A stretch of DNA of 64,000 nucleotides from Lobosporangium transversale (GCF_002105155.1 NW_019029005.1:473900-537899), one strand, 5' to 3'. Positions 1 through 13,520 are shown, numbered from the stretch's first letter. Notes: a model not told the origin generated them from the letters alone. Translations and numbers: made by a program.

Positions 1-3000
1 GACAGCGAAAATCTTTTAGTTACGGCATCGACTAGTTTCAACCATCCTTCTTCGACTTTAAACGAGTCACCTAAGACTGATTCTCCACAATTCGTGCAAC
101 AAATGGACAACTATGGGAATCAAAGCTACTGTGAAGAGTCAGATGTTGGTATAGTAGATGAGGTCCCACCCCAGAAAAAACCGTATGGCGTTAGTGCTTT
201 GGACTTTGCAAGGAAATCCATAATGCAAAGTGCCGCTGTTTCGCCACAAAATGCCATCAGGAAGATTAACCGAGTGGCAGCAACGAGCGAGGGTGTACCA
301 TCTCTCATAGATCTACTGACAGCAACAGATGCCGAGGATTTAGAACAATCTCAATTACATACTTGGCAACAAAAAGATGCGTCGCAACGGAATTCTGCAA
401 AACCAAACAGAGCTTTCATGTTGCGAACAGATCCACTACCACCGCTCCGCAAGGATACGGCACCGTCAGCATCAAAATCTTTTATACCCAATATTCCAGG
501 TGATCCAGACTCTATTGAAAATAACATGGAGGATTTAGTATCGAGACCTAACCTCGAAGAAAAACAGATCCGAACAAAGAAAGACGCTCCTGAGGCGACA
601 GAGATCACTAAGCAGGAGAACGGGCTCACAAGAGACACAGTAATGCTTGACCTAAGAGCGCCGGTAAGTACAGATTGCCTGGAATTTATGATCGAACTGT
701 AGCATGTAGGTTGCAAGGATCACTGACAGTACTTTGATGCTGCAACTCTAGAGCACGACACCCACTGGACCGGGGGTTGATAACAATAGTACTTCCCCTC
801 TCCTTTCGTTACGAGCAAGCACAATGCGCAAACCAGCACCATATACCCCTCCAACAATCAACGAACGAGCGATGTTACGTTCCAGTCGCATGTCTGGATT
901 CCGCGCCAGAGGTCTAGATCCAAAAGTCTTTATGAGTGCAGGGGATTTAGGGGTCCCGAGAATTCAAAAAAGGCCTCTCACTGTGCCTGTGTCTCCAGTT
1001 TTCAGCAAAATGCACGGTAAATCTCGGGCTATGGAGGAATCCGGGCCAGCTAGGAGCCCTTTTTTTGAACCCAAGACCACATTCAGAGCTAAAGTTAATA
1101 GCCCCGTTGTTGACCACTTTAAAAGGACAGGACCAATAAGACCGCAACTGCGTAATAACAACATTGCCACGCTCAAAAAGCCAGAGGCATCATTAAGCGC
1201 AGTAAACACTAGCTCACAAACCCAGTCTACAGGTCAGGAGTACGCTGACTTGAATAATGTTCCTACTAGTACTAGTGATGCTAGATCAATTAATACTGAG
1301 ATAGCTACCCAATTCCGGTCCGAAGCTGCCAGCCAACCAAATCTGGATGCGATAGCCGATATTGATAACGGATCAAATTACGAGGGTAGAGTAAGCAGAG
1401 TTTATGAAGGGCCTAGTCCAGTGGAGAGTCTTTCATCGAAAGCCATCTTTGAACAACCAGATGACCAGCTCTTGGATGGCCAATCCACAAGAGCAACAGC
1501 TGGGAGCCGTCTTCACGGCCCGTCGTTTTCTCGTCGTCCTTTGACGCAGCCAATTCCGTTTAAATTTGCTACAGATGAGATCCTCAGGCGGCGCCATATC
1601 ATGTTTCAACCTCGAGCTACACCGGGTCTAGGAACAACGAATGAGGGTTCTTCAAAAACGGTAGAAGATAACAGAATGAAGACTGCAGAGGTTTTAAAGC
1701 GACGGCTACCTCCACTGGTGAGTTAGTTAAACCTTTGCTGTCGCTATTCCGTTTGAAGATAATATAATATATTGATCGTTAATTTTTTTTTTTTTTCTTT
1801 CCGTTACTTTTTTTATAATTATCACTTTCATTTGGTAGAAACGCCTAACAGTCCCGTTCCTTTCCAATTTATGACCCAACGACGTGCGGAAGCACATATC
1901 CAACAACAGCAACAACAAAGTCATCATCATCAAGATGATGGCGGAGCACATATTAATGCTCATACGACGGTCACCAGAAGGCCTAGTCGACTTGCTGGGC
2001 TCTTGCCACTTCGTTCAACAACACGCGTAGATGGGGCCTCATCTAATGCAAAGGCTTCACGATTTAGGCGTACTGTACCTATTTCACCAGAACTAGGCCG
2101 CCGAGCCCATGTAAAGGCTCTTAAACCCGCTCGGTTCCTTCTCAAAAAGAGCACCAAAGAGCTGACGCAACCACATGAATTCCACTTCTACACTGATCAA
2201 GTGCTAAGGAAAGGGAAGCATTTGATCAATCAGTTAGGAGACGAGAAGAGGAATTAGCGGCACTAAATCAGCGGGAACTCAAACTGCGCAAAGTACGGAG
2301 TGTTTGTGTTAAAAGTGATCAATATCAATCACTGGTAACGATGTGTATATCTCTGATGTCTCACAAGACTGTTATTTCTTTTTCAAAAATTATAAAAAAA
2401 AAATATAAAAAAAGGGTCGGGAGCAGGGTAGTGATAGTCGACAGAACCTCGAGAGGCCGTCTCAAACGCACTCTATCAATCATTCTCGACCGATTACAAT
2501 TCATAGGCCGGTCAAACCGCTGACAGAGCCTGTGAGCCCCATGATTGGGGAGAAGCGCAAGAGGTATGAGATGGAGCAGCAACGGCATCCGTTTGAAAAG
2601 AGAAGGCAGCTAGAACCCACGAACGTTGGACAAGATAGTCTCCGTCAACCACCTGTCCGTTCTCCATACCCATCGGATCAACTATCTGAAAAGATACACA
2701 CTAATATTTCTGCTATAAATCGCGACAATAAATAATGAAGATGTTGGCCAGTCAGGTTCTTATTTGGATAGAGCTAACATGGCTAATCCAATATCATCCG
2801 CAAAGGACAATTTTTGGAGGGAATGGAAACCACTATCTATCAAAGGAGCTCTTAACGAAAGAGCTTCGGCGTATCAGCTTTGAGGCTTCGGGGTAGTGGC
2901 GAAACAGGTTATCGCAAACGTTTGAGTAACAGCCCAAGCCGCACTAATAGCAGCACTAATAGCAGCACTAAGGATGTAAGCGAAAGTGGGCGTTTAAGCT

Positions 3001-3299
3001 CTGAAGGGATATCAGCAGGCCAAGGTGGATACTACCCATTTATACGATCTCTAGCGCCAACTGCGCCCACTGTTGAATCAGCAGCTATGCCTTTATCGAA
3101 GTCAGCAGAGCCGGAACCGGGAAATCGGCGAAGAAGTGGAAGCTTTATCCCGTTAGCTCCAGTCCAAATGGCAACAAGAAATTCACCAACACAGGCATCC
3201 AGACCGCAAGGAGCTACGACGTCGGCACCGTCTGCTCAATTGAACCGTCCGAAAGGACCAATTGTGATTAACCACACACTCACACTGAATGACCTTTGA
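1..3299 (+). CDS. TPX2: TPX2-like spindle assembly factor, 5' partial
   Basis: The gene enters from the left edge, in frame from base 1, and runs over several exons. Short basic blocks typical of TPX2-family proteins recur: KRPLTVPVSPVFSK (about 970), RPLTQPIPFKFATDE (about 1535), a broken RLTVP/PFQFMTQRRAEAH (about 1845), LTQPHEFHFYTDQ followed out of frame by AKEREAFDQSVRRREEE (2160-2265), and KPLTEPVSPMIGEKRKRY (about 2510). TPX2 proteins activate Aurora A and nucleate spindle microtubules downstream of Ran/importin-alpha; this is family knowledge. Clear donors lie at 664 (gtaagt) and about 1718 (gtgagt). Reading frame breaks occur near 1853, 2210, 2730 and 2880, each a one-base slip with the family pattern continuing in the next frame. 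The C-terminal part (2880-3299) is Ser/Pro-rich without a recognised domain. An AATAAA lies at 3373. Confidence 0.72.
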
Positions 3300-3402
3300 C
3301 CAACATCGGGTCTTAGACATTTCTTTGTAATTTTATTACCGGTATTTTTACTTTATTTTTTTTATGTTATAGAATAAATTACCCAGTTTCGTTCTAATTG
3401 AT

Positions 3403-4694
3403 CTATGATAGAGACGGGGCCTGTTCTATACAGGTACTACGGAAGGCGGTTTTTGATTGAACAATGATCTCTGACAACATAAGATCAAATGCTGCCTGTG
3501 ATCCTGCGTCCTGGAACATCAACTCTTTGACCTTGTTCTCGAGTTCAAATAAATGTCGATCATTTCCTGTTGGAGCCACAGTACGTAATGAATGGGCTAG
3601 GTTAAGCAGATAGTCTCTGTTGGCACCAACTTGGTCCTAATGGGGAAGAGTGATAACGATGGTAAGTCGTTTACTTAAAGATAAAATATTGGAGGAAAAA
3701 AAAAAAAAAAAAAAAAAAAAAAACATCCCTGAAAGATCCCATACCATGTGAAATGTAGATTTGCTTTGCAATTTGCTCCAAAGGTGCAGGTCCAGCAAAA
3801 TCAGAGTTATTAGTGCTTCCAATGTATACAATCGCCTATAAAGCCATAAAAAAAATAAAATAAAATAAAAAAAACACTCTGTATTAGTAAGCAAGCTTGA
3901 TTTTAGAGAGAAAAAAAATTTTATCTCATCAAATGAGATGATCCCAATACCTTTTCCACTACAGGAATGTCACTACCAGGTTGAAAGACATCCAAAAAGT
4001 GTGTTTCGTAACCATTTTTTTCCCGATGATCCAGATATGCTTTTGTCTCTGCAACCTTGGATAATGGGATCTTGTATGCAACACCCCAGGTGATATCGTC
4101 CTGATCTGTAGAATGCTATTAGTCATTAAATAAAATAAAATATGTAAAACGTTGGCTCTGCGGGTAATTACTCAGGGGCCACTGAATACATATTAATATT
4201 TCTAATGAGCTATGATGGTACTATGTACTGTACCTTATCGAGAGTTTTGAATCGTTCTGTGAACTCTTCATAAGGAATTAAAGTGACTACACGGCCTGGT
4301 GCCTCCTCGGTGCCTCGGTGGTCCGTGCTCCTCTGCCAAAACCGGCGGACATGACCTTTGATATACCCAACCTTGCTGTAATAATACAATATTAACAAAT
4401 GTATATGTATATAAAAAAATAAAAAAATAAAAAAATAAAAAAAAATAAAAAATAAAAAAAATAAAAAATAAAAAAAATAAAAAATAAAAAACTTTTAAGC
4501 ATGTCTTTTATTGCTTCACATTATAGACAACATGACATTGGGGTTTGAATGCAATGTTAAAGGAATGGGATGGAGCATTTAAACAAAAAAGCACTGTAAA
4601 AGAATGAAAATAGAATTTTCAGAAGAGGGACGAACCTGTCTTCGTATTCCATATCAGGGCGCCAAATGAGGCTGCCATATCCAAAGAGCCACAT
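3403..4694 (-). CDS. GCG1: ChaC-type gamma-glutamylcyclotransferase, glutathione specific
   Basis: Five exons on the minus strand: 4694-4636, 4375-4234, 4100-3951, 3835-3745 and 3636-3403. The start gives [19 protein letters not shown], the glycine-rich substrate loop of the family. Exon 2 gives [20 protein letters not shown], exon 3 [12 protein letters not shown], exon 4 [18 protein letters not shown] and exon 5 [14 protein letters not shown], in the order seen in ChaC/GCG1 proteins. These cytosolic enzymes cleave glutathione to 5-oxoproline and Cys-Gly. Total length of about 225 residues matches the family. The start of exon 5 is one base out of frame: GPS and GANRDY are separated by an extra T near 3628, so the gene is intact except for one indel. 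Intron 1 holds an (A6T)n simple repeat, and the last intron a poly-A run (poly-T on the coding strand). Confidence 0.88.
4412..4491. repeat. A(5-7)T simple repeat inside ChaC intron 1
   Basis: About 80 bases of repeated A-runs separated by single T residues. The tract lies wholly inside the first ChaC intron, between the donor near 4635 and the acceptor near 4376. Confidence 0.9.
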
Positions 4695-5044
4695 GGTTTA
4701 GGATAAGGTGGTTGGTTTGGTAGAGTGTATGTTGGGTTGGTGGAAACAGAGACAAGGGTTCCGAGAAGAATAAGGAGAGAGGAAGAGAGAGAGAGAGAGG
4801 AGGATAAATTGGAGTGAAGAAAAAAGACAAAGCTTTTTTAAATTAATAGCAACAGTGAATCATGGCCCAATGCGGACATGTGGGACAATGTGGATCGTTT
4901 TTGTCATCACGCAACAATTGATAGTTGAATAAGGAGTTAAAACATATTGATTGACCTGGATTCTTACATTTACATTTACATTTACATTTACATTTACATT
5001 AACATTCTTTTAAAAGACGACATGCAGGACATACAGACACTTCC
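4695..5044. other. intergenic DNA upstream of ChaC
   Basis: This is the 5' flank of the minus-strand ChaC gene. It contains a GA-rich stretch (about 4775-4800) and a TTTACA hexamer array (4965-5003). I see no coding signal. Confidence 0.6.
4965..5003. repeat. TTTACA hexamer tandem repeat
   Basis: About six consecutive copies of TTTACA, degenerating at the right end into TTAACATT. Confidence 0.9.
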
Positions 5045-5509
5045 TTGCATGACCAACCAAGGATAAGTACTCACACAGAAATAGGAACCAAAGGAGCCAT
5101 AGGAACAAATTCAAGAGCAGGAGCATTCGAAGCAACCCCAGCTGAAATTCCAATAACTGACACAGCCTCTAATAATAATAATAATAATAACAACAACAAC
5201 ATAATGACAATATTGAAGGTCCTCTTCCATTGCAAACCCTTTGTCCCCTCTTTCCGCATCCTATGGTTCATGGACAGTACCTTCCTTTGACAGCTTCTTC
5301 TCGACGCGCCGTGCGTCTGCACTTGGAAGCCGGTATTCGAGCCTTATTTCATCACATACGTCCACGTTTATGCCCGCTGGAACTAAAATCATCACCTGCT
5401 CCCAGCGGGATGTCCGTGATGATGGATGGTGGAGGTATACAATGCAAAATAAGGCCCGTAAAAGTAAGAAAAAAAGTATTTTCGATAAAGATAACTGGGT
5501 ACTGGAATG

Positions 5510-5544
<35 letters not shown>

Positions 5545-5948
5545 CATCTTATTGCAGGAACATTAAAACATACTTTTTCTTATCTTACACAACCAGTGTC
5601 TTTACACATGTCAGAGTCGATTACAAGTGTATTGAATGACTCGTCCTTAGTGCTTTATAGAGTGAATGAGCACATTCACAAGAAAGTACCACAGTTAGTT
5701 GAGGAAAAGGTAAAAGCTTCAGTAGGTTACCAAAGAAAGAAAGAAAGAACACATCTATGGACCAGGATCTAAAAGCATTTGCACTATAATATATACATGA
5801 ATGAAAATAGCGAGCACTGGCTTCGACATGCAAGAGCGTCGAGACAGCTAACCAAGACCTAGAAGATGCACGACAGATCATCTCTAGTATGCAATGGCTA
5901 ACTGAGTTGAGCGAGATTGAGGCTCTTGTGAAGCGAGCATTGTCATGA
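5045..5948 (+). CDS. BORCS8-like small protein (possible BORC subunit); 5' part unclear
   Basis: The best supported exons are about 5559-5708 and 5813-5948. The first gives NDSSLVLYRVNEHIHKKVP followed by QLVEEK, which resembles the EPS-ALFRLQEHVRRSLP region of BORCS8/MEF2BNB. After a gtaaaa...aaatag intron the second gives DLEDARQIISSMQWLTELSE and then EIEALVKRALS and a stop, like the helical end of that family. BORCS8 is a subunit of the BORC complex, which links lysosomes to kinesin through Arl8. Upstream (5045-5450) is an open but frame-broken stretch with an Asn repeat (AAT)n and a plausible conserved-looking segment, PLTASSRRAVRLHLEAGIRA. I cannot tell whether it is the same gene. A 35-base poly-T lies in the intron before 5559. 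Confidence 0.4.
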
Positions 5949-6240
5949 TAATTGGATTAATGCCAACTATTACACAAGCTGTCTAATAAACCAATTCGCC
6001 TTTTTTTTTTTTTTTTTTTTTTAAGAAAAAAAAAGTGATCCTCTTACAAGGGGGCAAATACCATACTTTCTTCTCGCCAATACTATATGGTTGTTACGAT
6101 TGTTATGCATCCAGAGATTTATTCATAGATCTTTTTAGAACGGATATATAAAGACAGCATTTGGCGACACTCTACTACGACTACTTCCATTTTTTATTCA
6201 TAACGTCAGAATATTGTGTGACGGACATGATGAGGCCTTA

Positions 6241-8270
6241 ATAAAAGGTTCCCGCCTGCACGTCCTCCAATGTGATGTCTTTTTTTGATTAGGGAAAGTT
6301 CAGTAGTGACCTTGAAATATTCATAAGCGAAGAGATAGTGAGGTTTTTCTACCGCCTTTCCTTGTTTTATTGCCCTCGTATAATTTGAACTGGAGCCATC
6401 CTGGTCAGTTAATGGAAGAGATGTGGAGACGATAGGAATAGTCAGTGCAATCCAAGACTTCGTCTAGTGCCCTCTTCCTCAATCTTGCTGCTCTGATAGT
6501 TACATTATCCTCTCAATGTCCAGAGCCATCACCCAAATGCATAACGGTGTAATCGGTTGAGGACAACAACTGTCCCTCGGATTCGGCTTGCAACATTTTC
6601 CTTTCGTCTGCATCTATCCCGCCTTCCCTTGCCATGGAAGCCTTGTGGGACTCAATTGTTAAGGCCTGATAAGATGCTTTCTGCTATAACTGTGATCGAC
6701 CTTTGTAGCATCCTTCAAATTTCTAATTGGTGCATCTTCTTTCTTGGCATTGTGCTTTTGCATTCGTTTTTTCTGTTGCTTCTTTTTCGCCTTCCTCCGA
6801 TGGGTGAATGCATAAAACCCGGCCTCGGGTGCTCACGACAGTGATCGATATTAATTGTGGCGTGCGCTCAATATGTTCGACCTGTGAGATCTCCTGTGAC
6901 TCTAAAAGTCAAGGGGATCAAAAACTGCCTTTATTATTGTTGCCAGGCGGGAACCTTTTATGGAGGTCCCTCCATGACTGCCACACAATGTTCTGACCTT
7001 ATGAATAAAAATGGATGTTCCCCTGAGATGCACTCTCAAACCTCGATACGTGACAACTAGTCAGAAAAGATGGACCGGAACTGGTTTCTATGTGATCCTT
7101 TCGCTATATAGAATGATTGCGTATCTCTAAAGTTTTCAAGAAAGGACTAACGATTAGTACTGGACATATTTGATTTCAGGATCATAACTACGACTCGAGC
7201 TTTCTTATGTCCTGCGACGCTGCAGTCGTCCTTGATGAGCCACTTCACGGTGAAGATCCTTTCCATTGAGTTGATACCCCTTGAAGCTATCGAACTCAGT
7301 TTGATCGTGACTCTCGAATTGACGTTTGAAGGCTAGAGGTAAAGACTTCGAGAGCTACTTCGAAACTGAGGATTATTAATCAGGCCAAGCGTTTCAAGAT
7401 TCTTTGAGTAATCATTGTCTCAAATTGCACAGAGCAGTACAGATGTTGGTGAGTTCGCAAGTCAAATACATATTGATAACGTCGACCACGTCATAAGCCC
7501 TAAACTTCCGTCGACGGTGCAAAAGGGACTGCACTAGCTTGCAGACTCGTTCGTACGCAAACAAACTAGAGCCTCTTGGGTATCACAATCCTACCATTCA
7601 CCCCATCACGGTACTCTATGCATGGATCTGCTTCGTTTGCATACAGGCAGACATCGAAGACAGAGTGAAGGCCTGTTGCCAGCTGGTCCCTGTCATGGTC
7701 GCTCAGGATTGGATCTCTCGAAGGCCTTTTTGGATGCGCTTCATGGCTTGAGGACAAGTTCAAACCCCGTTCCGTGAATTTTTCTCAAAGATGCTCATAT
7801 CGTTTTCCAAAGCGTCCCTCCTCTCTGTCTTCTGGCTTGTCGTTCCGTCCTTGCTTTTTCTTTCTCGGCGCAAGGACTCTCACTAATGTGTATGGTCAGA
7901 TTGTTCGTTTTGAGAAGATCCTTCATCTTGAGAGCTAGGGACCTGCCTACATCGATGATGGGCTTGCATTTGATCTTGTATGGACTACTTTACTGTAGAT
8001 GCTATGATCGAACGTGTCAAAGAAATCTATGAGCAAAATGAGCAGAGTTTTCCGCCAAGGAAGTGCCTATGTCAGCTTCCGGAGGCGAAACCCCGCAATC
8101 CGCGAGTATTTGAAGGACTGCAGTCCTGTGGCTAATGCTTAAGCAAAAGAAAGGAAAAAGTGGCGGCAGCGATAAAAAAAACGAAAAGAGGTATTTTTTT
8201 TAAGGCTCAACATTCAGCAGAGAAGGTTGATGAAAGATACAGGAACAAGAGGGCAGTGGTAACAGAATCA
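6241..8270 (-). pseudogene. degenerate XPG/FEN1-like nuclease, copy A, without Fanzor module
   Basis: This stretch is a diverged direct repeat of 33,515-35,560, with long stretches of near identity (for example around 6270-6400 and 7540-7750). On the minus strand it keeps DQLATGLHSVFDVCLY and NEADPCI of the flap-nuclease I-region (about 7630-7690), but the Asp-x-Asp segment that follows is destroyed by a deletion and a stop. The position equivalent to the start codon of copy B (about 8130) is not ATG. Substitutions, stops and indels are spread throughout, so this is a dead copy rather than an error-ridden live one. Homology stops at its left end close to the point where the Fanzor half of copy B begins. 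The upstream flank (8150-8270) is also shared with copy B. Confidence 0.78.
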
Positions 8271-8733
8271 TTACGCCAAGATGATCATTTGAAAAAAGTA
8301 TCCCATACTATCATTGTATTATCCTCCCGCATCGTTCCTTTATTACCATCGCTACATTTGCATGCGCAGCATATTTAGTTTTCTGTTTGTTTTCACACAT
8401 CAAAAAAAAAGCTTTTATATTTATTTCCAAGGAAAATGCAGACCTATTTGCTGTATTTCCCTATCTATTTTATCCAATTAAAACTATGGTCAATGATGAC
8501 GCTTACCACGTGATAAGCCTAGCTATGCCAATAAAAACAACTTTTTCATGTACATCACTGATCATCCTTCATTTTGGCTCTTTGCATCCCATCTCTGTTG
8601 TATCTTCCTGCGTTTCTCTAAAAAAGCGCGTGGAAATACACCCATAATTCATTTATTTTCATATAGAAATCAACCCTAAATAAGAAGAAAAACAGAGTTC
8701 CATTGCTCGCGCGGCGCACACTTTTAATCTCGC
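8271..8733. other. intergenic DNA before the nucleoporin gene
   Basis: AT-rich DNA with short chance reading frames. It probably holds the promoter of the Nup153-like gene; no motif stands out. Confidence 0.5.
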
Positions 8734-11700
8734 ATGGACGCAACAATACGCGACAAAACGGTTCCAACCGTATGCGCGCACTACGCCCAGGAGACAGCAG
8801 CCACAGCCAGTCCCACGAGAAGAATGAACTTTTTCAAGTAAGGAAACCAATATCATTATCGTACTCATTTTTTTAGCCTGTCTACTCTTATGTTTATTTG
8901 TGTGTGCTATTTTTTTGCATCAATGAGTGGCTCTTTTTTTACAAATTCCGCTACCTAAAGGTGCTAATAATTTTAATACGTTCTCACTACCCGAACAATG
9001 ATTTTATATTAGAATATTCCCAGTGTGATTGTAAGCTTTGTAAAAAAGTCGCTTAGCTGGTTTGGTATTTCGGCAGATGAAGTGATTGATTCAGCACTCG
9101 GGAAGGAATTGAACACAACTCGTGGCGATTTTGAGCTCCACCCTGGTGCAGAAAAGGAAGGAGAGTCATCTACGAACAATGATGAAAACAACAAGACTTC
9201 CGCTTCATCAGAGATGAAAGAGAAGCTCTATCCGGATTTGCGAGAGTATATTACTACTTTTAAGGTATTTGAAGACATATATTATGCCATAAATTGCATA
9301 CACTTTGATTAAAGTCATCCTTTGGATGGTTACCTGACACTCGCAGTCGATCTATGCTTTTAGCCCTCGGAAACCCGATGAAGATGAGACGGATACTGTG
9401 ATGACTTCAGAGAGGCAAGCTTCTCGCAGTAAATTTCGCAAGACCCTCTCGAATATGGAACCAGGGGCCTACGATATTAATGTAAGTGCAACATCGTAAA
9501 AATTAATGCTTTGACGTGATTTTATATGATTAGGGCTTGTCCCATTATTAACAGACAAACAAACAAACAAAAACTACGCATTTGCAATGTACAGAAACAT
9601 GTCGACAACGGTAACCCTTCAATACGCGATGAAGACGTCACCATCGACGAAAGTCCTGATAAATCGTCGGATACCATCCATCCCACTAAGCATGCTCAAC
9701 CGGAAGAAGGTACATAAGCACTATTGCTTTAGCTGTCTAATGATGTGTCAGTTGTCAGCTCTGTTAACATTATATGATTTTCTTCTGAATATAGAGATCG
9801 AGGGTCTTTCTAAGGAGGAGCTTATTCTTTTAGGTCGTATTCGCAAACTCACAGAGACTCCACTTGAGGTTTGTATTGTGAAATCAAGTCATGGAAAAAC
9901 TATTAAAAACATAACAGGAACTTGGACCTTGTTGACTAATCCGACTCATTACTTTCTACGGATGTTTTCCTTAGAGAGCAAGAAAGAACGCGAGAGTGAG
10001 CGCTGGGGACCGTCTGCAAGAAGAAAAGATCGCACGCGAGTTCGTCACGCCGTACTCTCTCATTCGTGTATGTCTTTTTTCTTTTCACCTCTAACCAAGT
10101 GTATACTGGTGATCCAATTCTTGTCTGACATCTCCGTGTACATGGATTGCTCATTATAGCTTGCTCGCGAAGAACCAGAGCCAGCCCCTAAACAACCTCT
10201 CAAGCCTCTTGATACCATCATGCCTTACAATAAAGAACATAGAAAGCGACGACTCAGTGCATCGGCACGTGACGAACCCATGGATCATGGCATGGACTCT
10301 GGGGATAGCGACTTTGATGCTGATGAGTCTGACCATGTTAAACAGTTTTTCCGTGACCGCTCTCGTCAGCCTCGTCGTCGTGAAAAACCTGAGGTTACAC
10401 AGAGTTCACCAAGCAAAATGCGACGTACTTCGCGTCCTGAGGTTCACGAGGATCAGCGTACGTCTCGCGGAGGATTTCAAATCAGGTCAAATGTGACACC
10501 TAAGCGACATGTCAGGTCTATTCCAGGACGCTTCTCTGCTTTGGACTCGGATTCGGAAGAGGAAGATATTGCACAGATGTTGGCACGGAAAGTATGTCAT
10601 TGTATTCTTTTACTCATCTCTATGATCTTACAAGCTATTTTGTGTCATAGTATTGATTATAATTATCTACCTTATCCTGTCGGCCTTGCTGTAGGCAAAG
10701 CAAGCAATAGAGGGCGTAGCCTCTATGGCAGGGGTTTCATTACACCAAGAACAGGAATCATCCCAAGGTAGCTCTGGTACCAGAGTTCAACCACAGCTTT
10801 ACCCTAACCTTCAACTGGGATCCGTCAGGAAACTTTACAATTCAAAACTGGATGAAGCTCGTAAGTGGACATCCCTGCCATATGATTCGGTAACACGAGA
10901 CAAGCAGGTTGATGGAGAAGAGAGCCAAATGTCGACTATCATCTCAGAGGTTGTTTCTGCAGCGCCGGCAGTACTTGGTACCATTGCAACCGCTGCTGGT
11001 GTTGGAAGTGTCGCAAAACTTGCATCAGATTGGATTTCATCCCATAATCAGGACTCTGAGAAGGTACCTGCCAAACCTACATCATTGACGGCCAATCTCG
11101 GCTCAGATTCGACGTTAAACACAGTCAAGCTTACAGAGTCTACTATCAAGAATATGACTGCAGAGACGACTAAAGGGTTAGAAATGGCAAAGGAGCCAGC
11201 GATGGAAAAGCTGAAGTCTGTAAAGGAGCAGGAGCAGGAGCAGGAGCAGGAGAAGGAGAAGGAGAAGGAGAAGGAGAAGGAAAAAGCACCTACTTTTAGT
11301 TGGGGTGCAGGCATCAAGCTCCCTGACAATTCCAATAAGTGGAAGTGCCCCACTTGTGATGTCTGGAATGGGAATGAATTGAAAAAATGCCCATGTTGCG
11401 AAACATCCAAACCTGGCGAGAAGCCAGCAGAACAAAAACCTCCTGCCTTACCTGCCTTATTTGCTCCATCATTCGGAGCGCCATCATCATCATCATCATT
11501 ATCATCATCAATCGTTTCTTCTACAACTGCACCTCCTTCATTTTCATTCGGATCAACCCCATTGGCAGCTACAAGCGCTCCTGGTGCTACCAAACCACTC
11601 TTTTCGCCATTTGCTCCCTCTGCTAGTACTAGCGCAGCAGGTGAGGCTGACAAAGCTTCAGATAAATCTGTTGACAAACTCGCTGGGACCACAATGGACA

Positions 11701-13471
11701 AACCGACTGCTCCTGCTACTATAGCGCCCTTAGGTTGGGCAGCAACATCCATCAAAATGCCGGATACTGTGGATAAGTGGAAGTGCCCCACCTGTGATGT
11801 CCGCAATGGAAACGATTTAAGTAAATGCCCGTGCTGTGATACTCCAAAGCCTGATGGTGCTGCAGTTTCAACGTCTGCATCCCCTGCAAAAGCTCCTGCC
11901 TCTTCTTTCTTCAGCTTTAAAACGCCGACGTCAGCGCCCCCGCTGTTTGGAGCTACAGCCCTGCCACCTCAACTCCCGCAGTTACGACCACCCCCAGTTT
12001 GTTTGGTGCCCCTGCTACCACTTCCTCAACTGAGACGAAGCCCCCTACGTTTTCTTTAGCGTTCTTACCACCTCTGCACCAGCATCTACCGGCGCTGGGC
12101 AGACTACGTCGGTTAACCCACTAGCGAATCCTTTTGCTGTGAAACCGCCTGCTGTCTCTACCCCATCCTTATTCGGATCCGCATCCGTTCCTGGGATGTC
12201 TTCATCGTCGTCAGAGGTATTGATGAGACTTTCAAATAGACTAAAGTTAATTACGAATGAAAGAGAAATGAAAGGCTTGCTAATTATCCTTCTCTTACTC
12301 TTTATCTCTCGCCTTCAAAAATATGTAGGAACCAAGCAAGCCAACGTTTTCGTTCGCATCTTCCTCAGTGCCTTGTCGCGCTGCAGCAGCAACATCTACT
12401 CCTAGTTCAACTTCTGCTTCGACATCAAGCGCGGCTTCAGTCTCAGCACCTCTTTTTGCGGCTCCAGCTTCAGCTGCGCCATCATCAACGGCAGGATCTC
12501 TATTTGGAGGCGCAGCCACTATCGCGACTGCAACCACAGCAACAACAACAACTTCATCCATTTTATTTGGCACGCCTTCCAGTGCACCTGCATCTAGTAC
12601 ACTGGCCACGAACACCTCAGTGACTCCTTCGCCATTCTCCTTTGGGTCTAGCAAGCCACAAAATATCTCTTTCGGTCAACCAAATACAACTCCAAATTCC
12701 CTCACTACTGCAAGTGCTCCAGCAACTAGTGCACCGACCAGTGCACCTTTATTTTCCTTCGGCGGAGGGACATCCAGCACGCCAGCCGCATCCAGCAATC
12801 CTCCAAGCTTCGCATTTGGTCAACCGGCTACAGCTGCAAACCCCACCACTACTACAAGCGCTCCATCTTCCGCAGTGTCCACTAGTGCATCCACATTTAC
12901 ATTTGGGGCAGGAGCTACTGGTGGCTTTGGTTCAGGTCTTGGTTCAGGATTTGCAGGATTCGGCGCCTCCGCTCCCTCAACCACTACACCATCCTTCTCA
13001 TTTGCGGGAGGTGCTGCTAAACCACCAACTTTTCCATTCAGTGGGAGCAGCAATAAAACACCAACAATGGTATGATGTCGCCCACAATGACGAGCTCCAA
13101 TCCTGCAGCGCCTACCAGCACCGCCAGCACATCATTCGGCGGATTTGGCTCCTCTACAGGCACAGGCTTTGGAAGTGCACAATCTACCCCAACATTCGGA
13201 GGCTCATCCTCAACGCCTTCAGTGTCTTTTGGATCAACGCCTGCATTTGGGGGGCCTTCACAACCTGCACCTTTCGGGCAGGCATCATCAGGAGGCGCTT
13301 TTGGGGCTACAGGATCTGGTCAAATGTTCGGTGCGTCAAATACTATGAACAATGGTACCGGTGGTGTATTCAGCAGTGCTAATAGCAGCAATAACAACAG
13401 CTTCATTTCTCTTACAAACTCCGGCGGAGCGGCACCAGCATTTGGGGTGGCTTTGGAATGCAGCAGCCATC

Positions 13472-13520
<49 letters not shown>

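Noticed and set aside
4412-4491. Centromere- or telomere-like repeat
   Set aside because: It is short, intronic and limited to A-runs with single T; it is an ordinary simple repeat.
9936-10336. Minus-strand frames opposite the nucleoporin 5' exons
   Set aside because: They have no features and lie antisense to well-supported exons.
11048-11806. A long minus-strand open frame inside the nucleoporin gene
   Set aside because: It is antisense to the zinc fingers and FG repeats and arises from codon bias of the repeats; it has no motif of its own.
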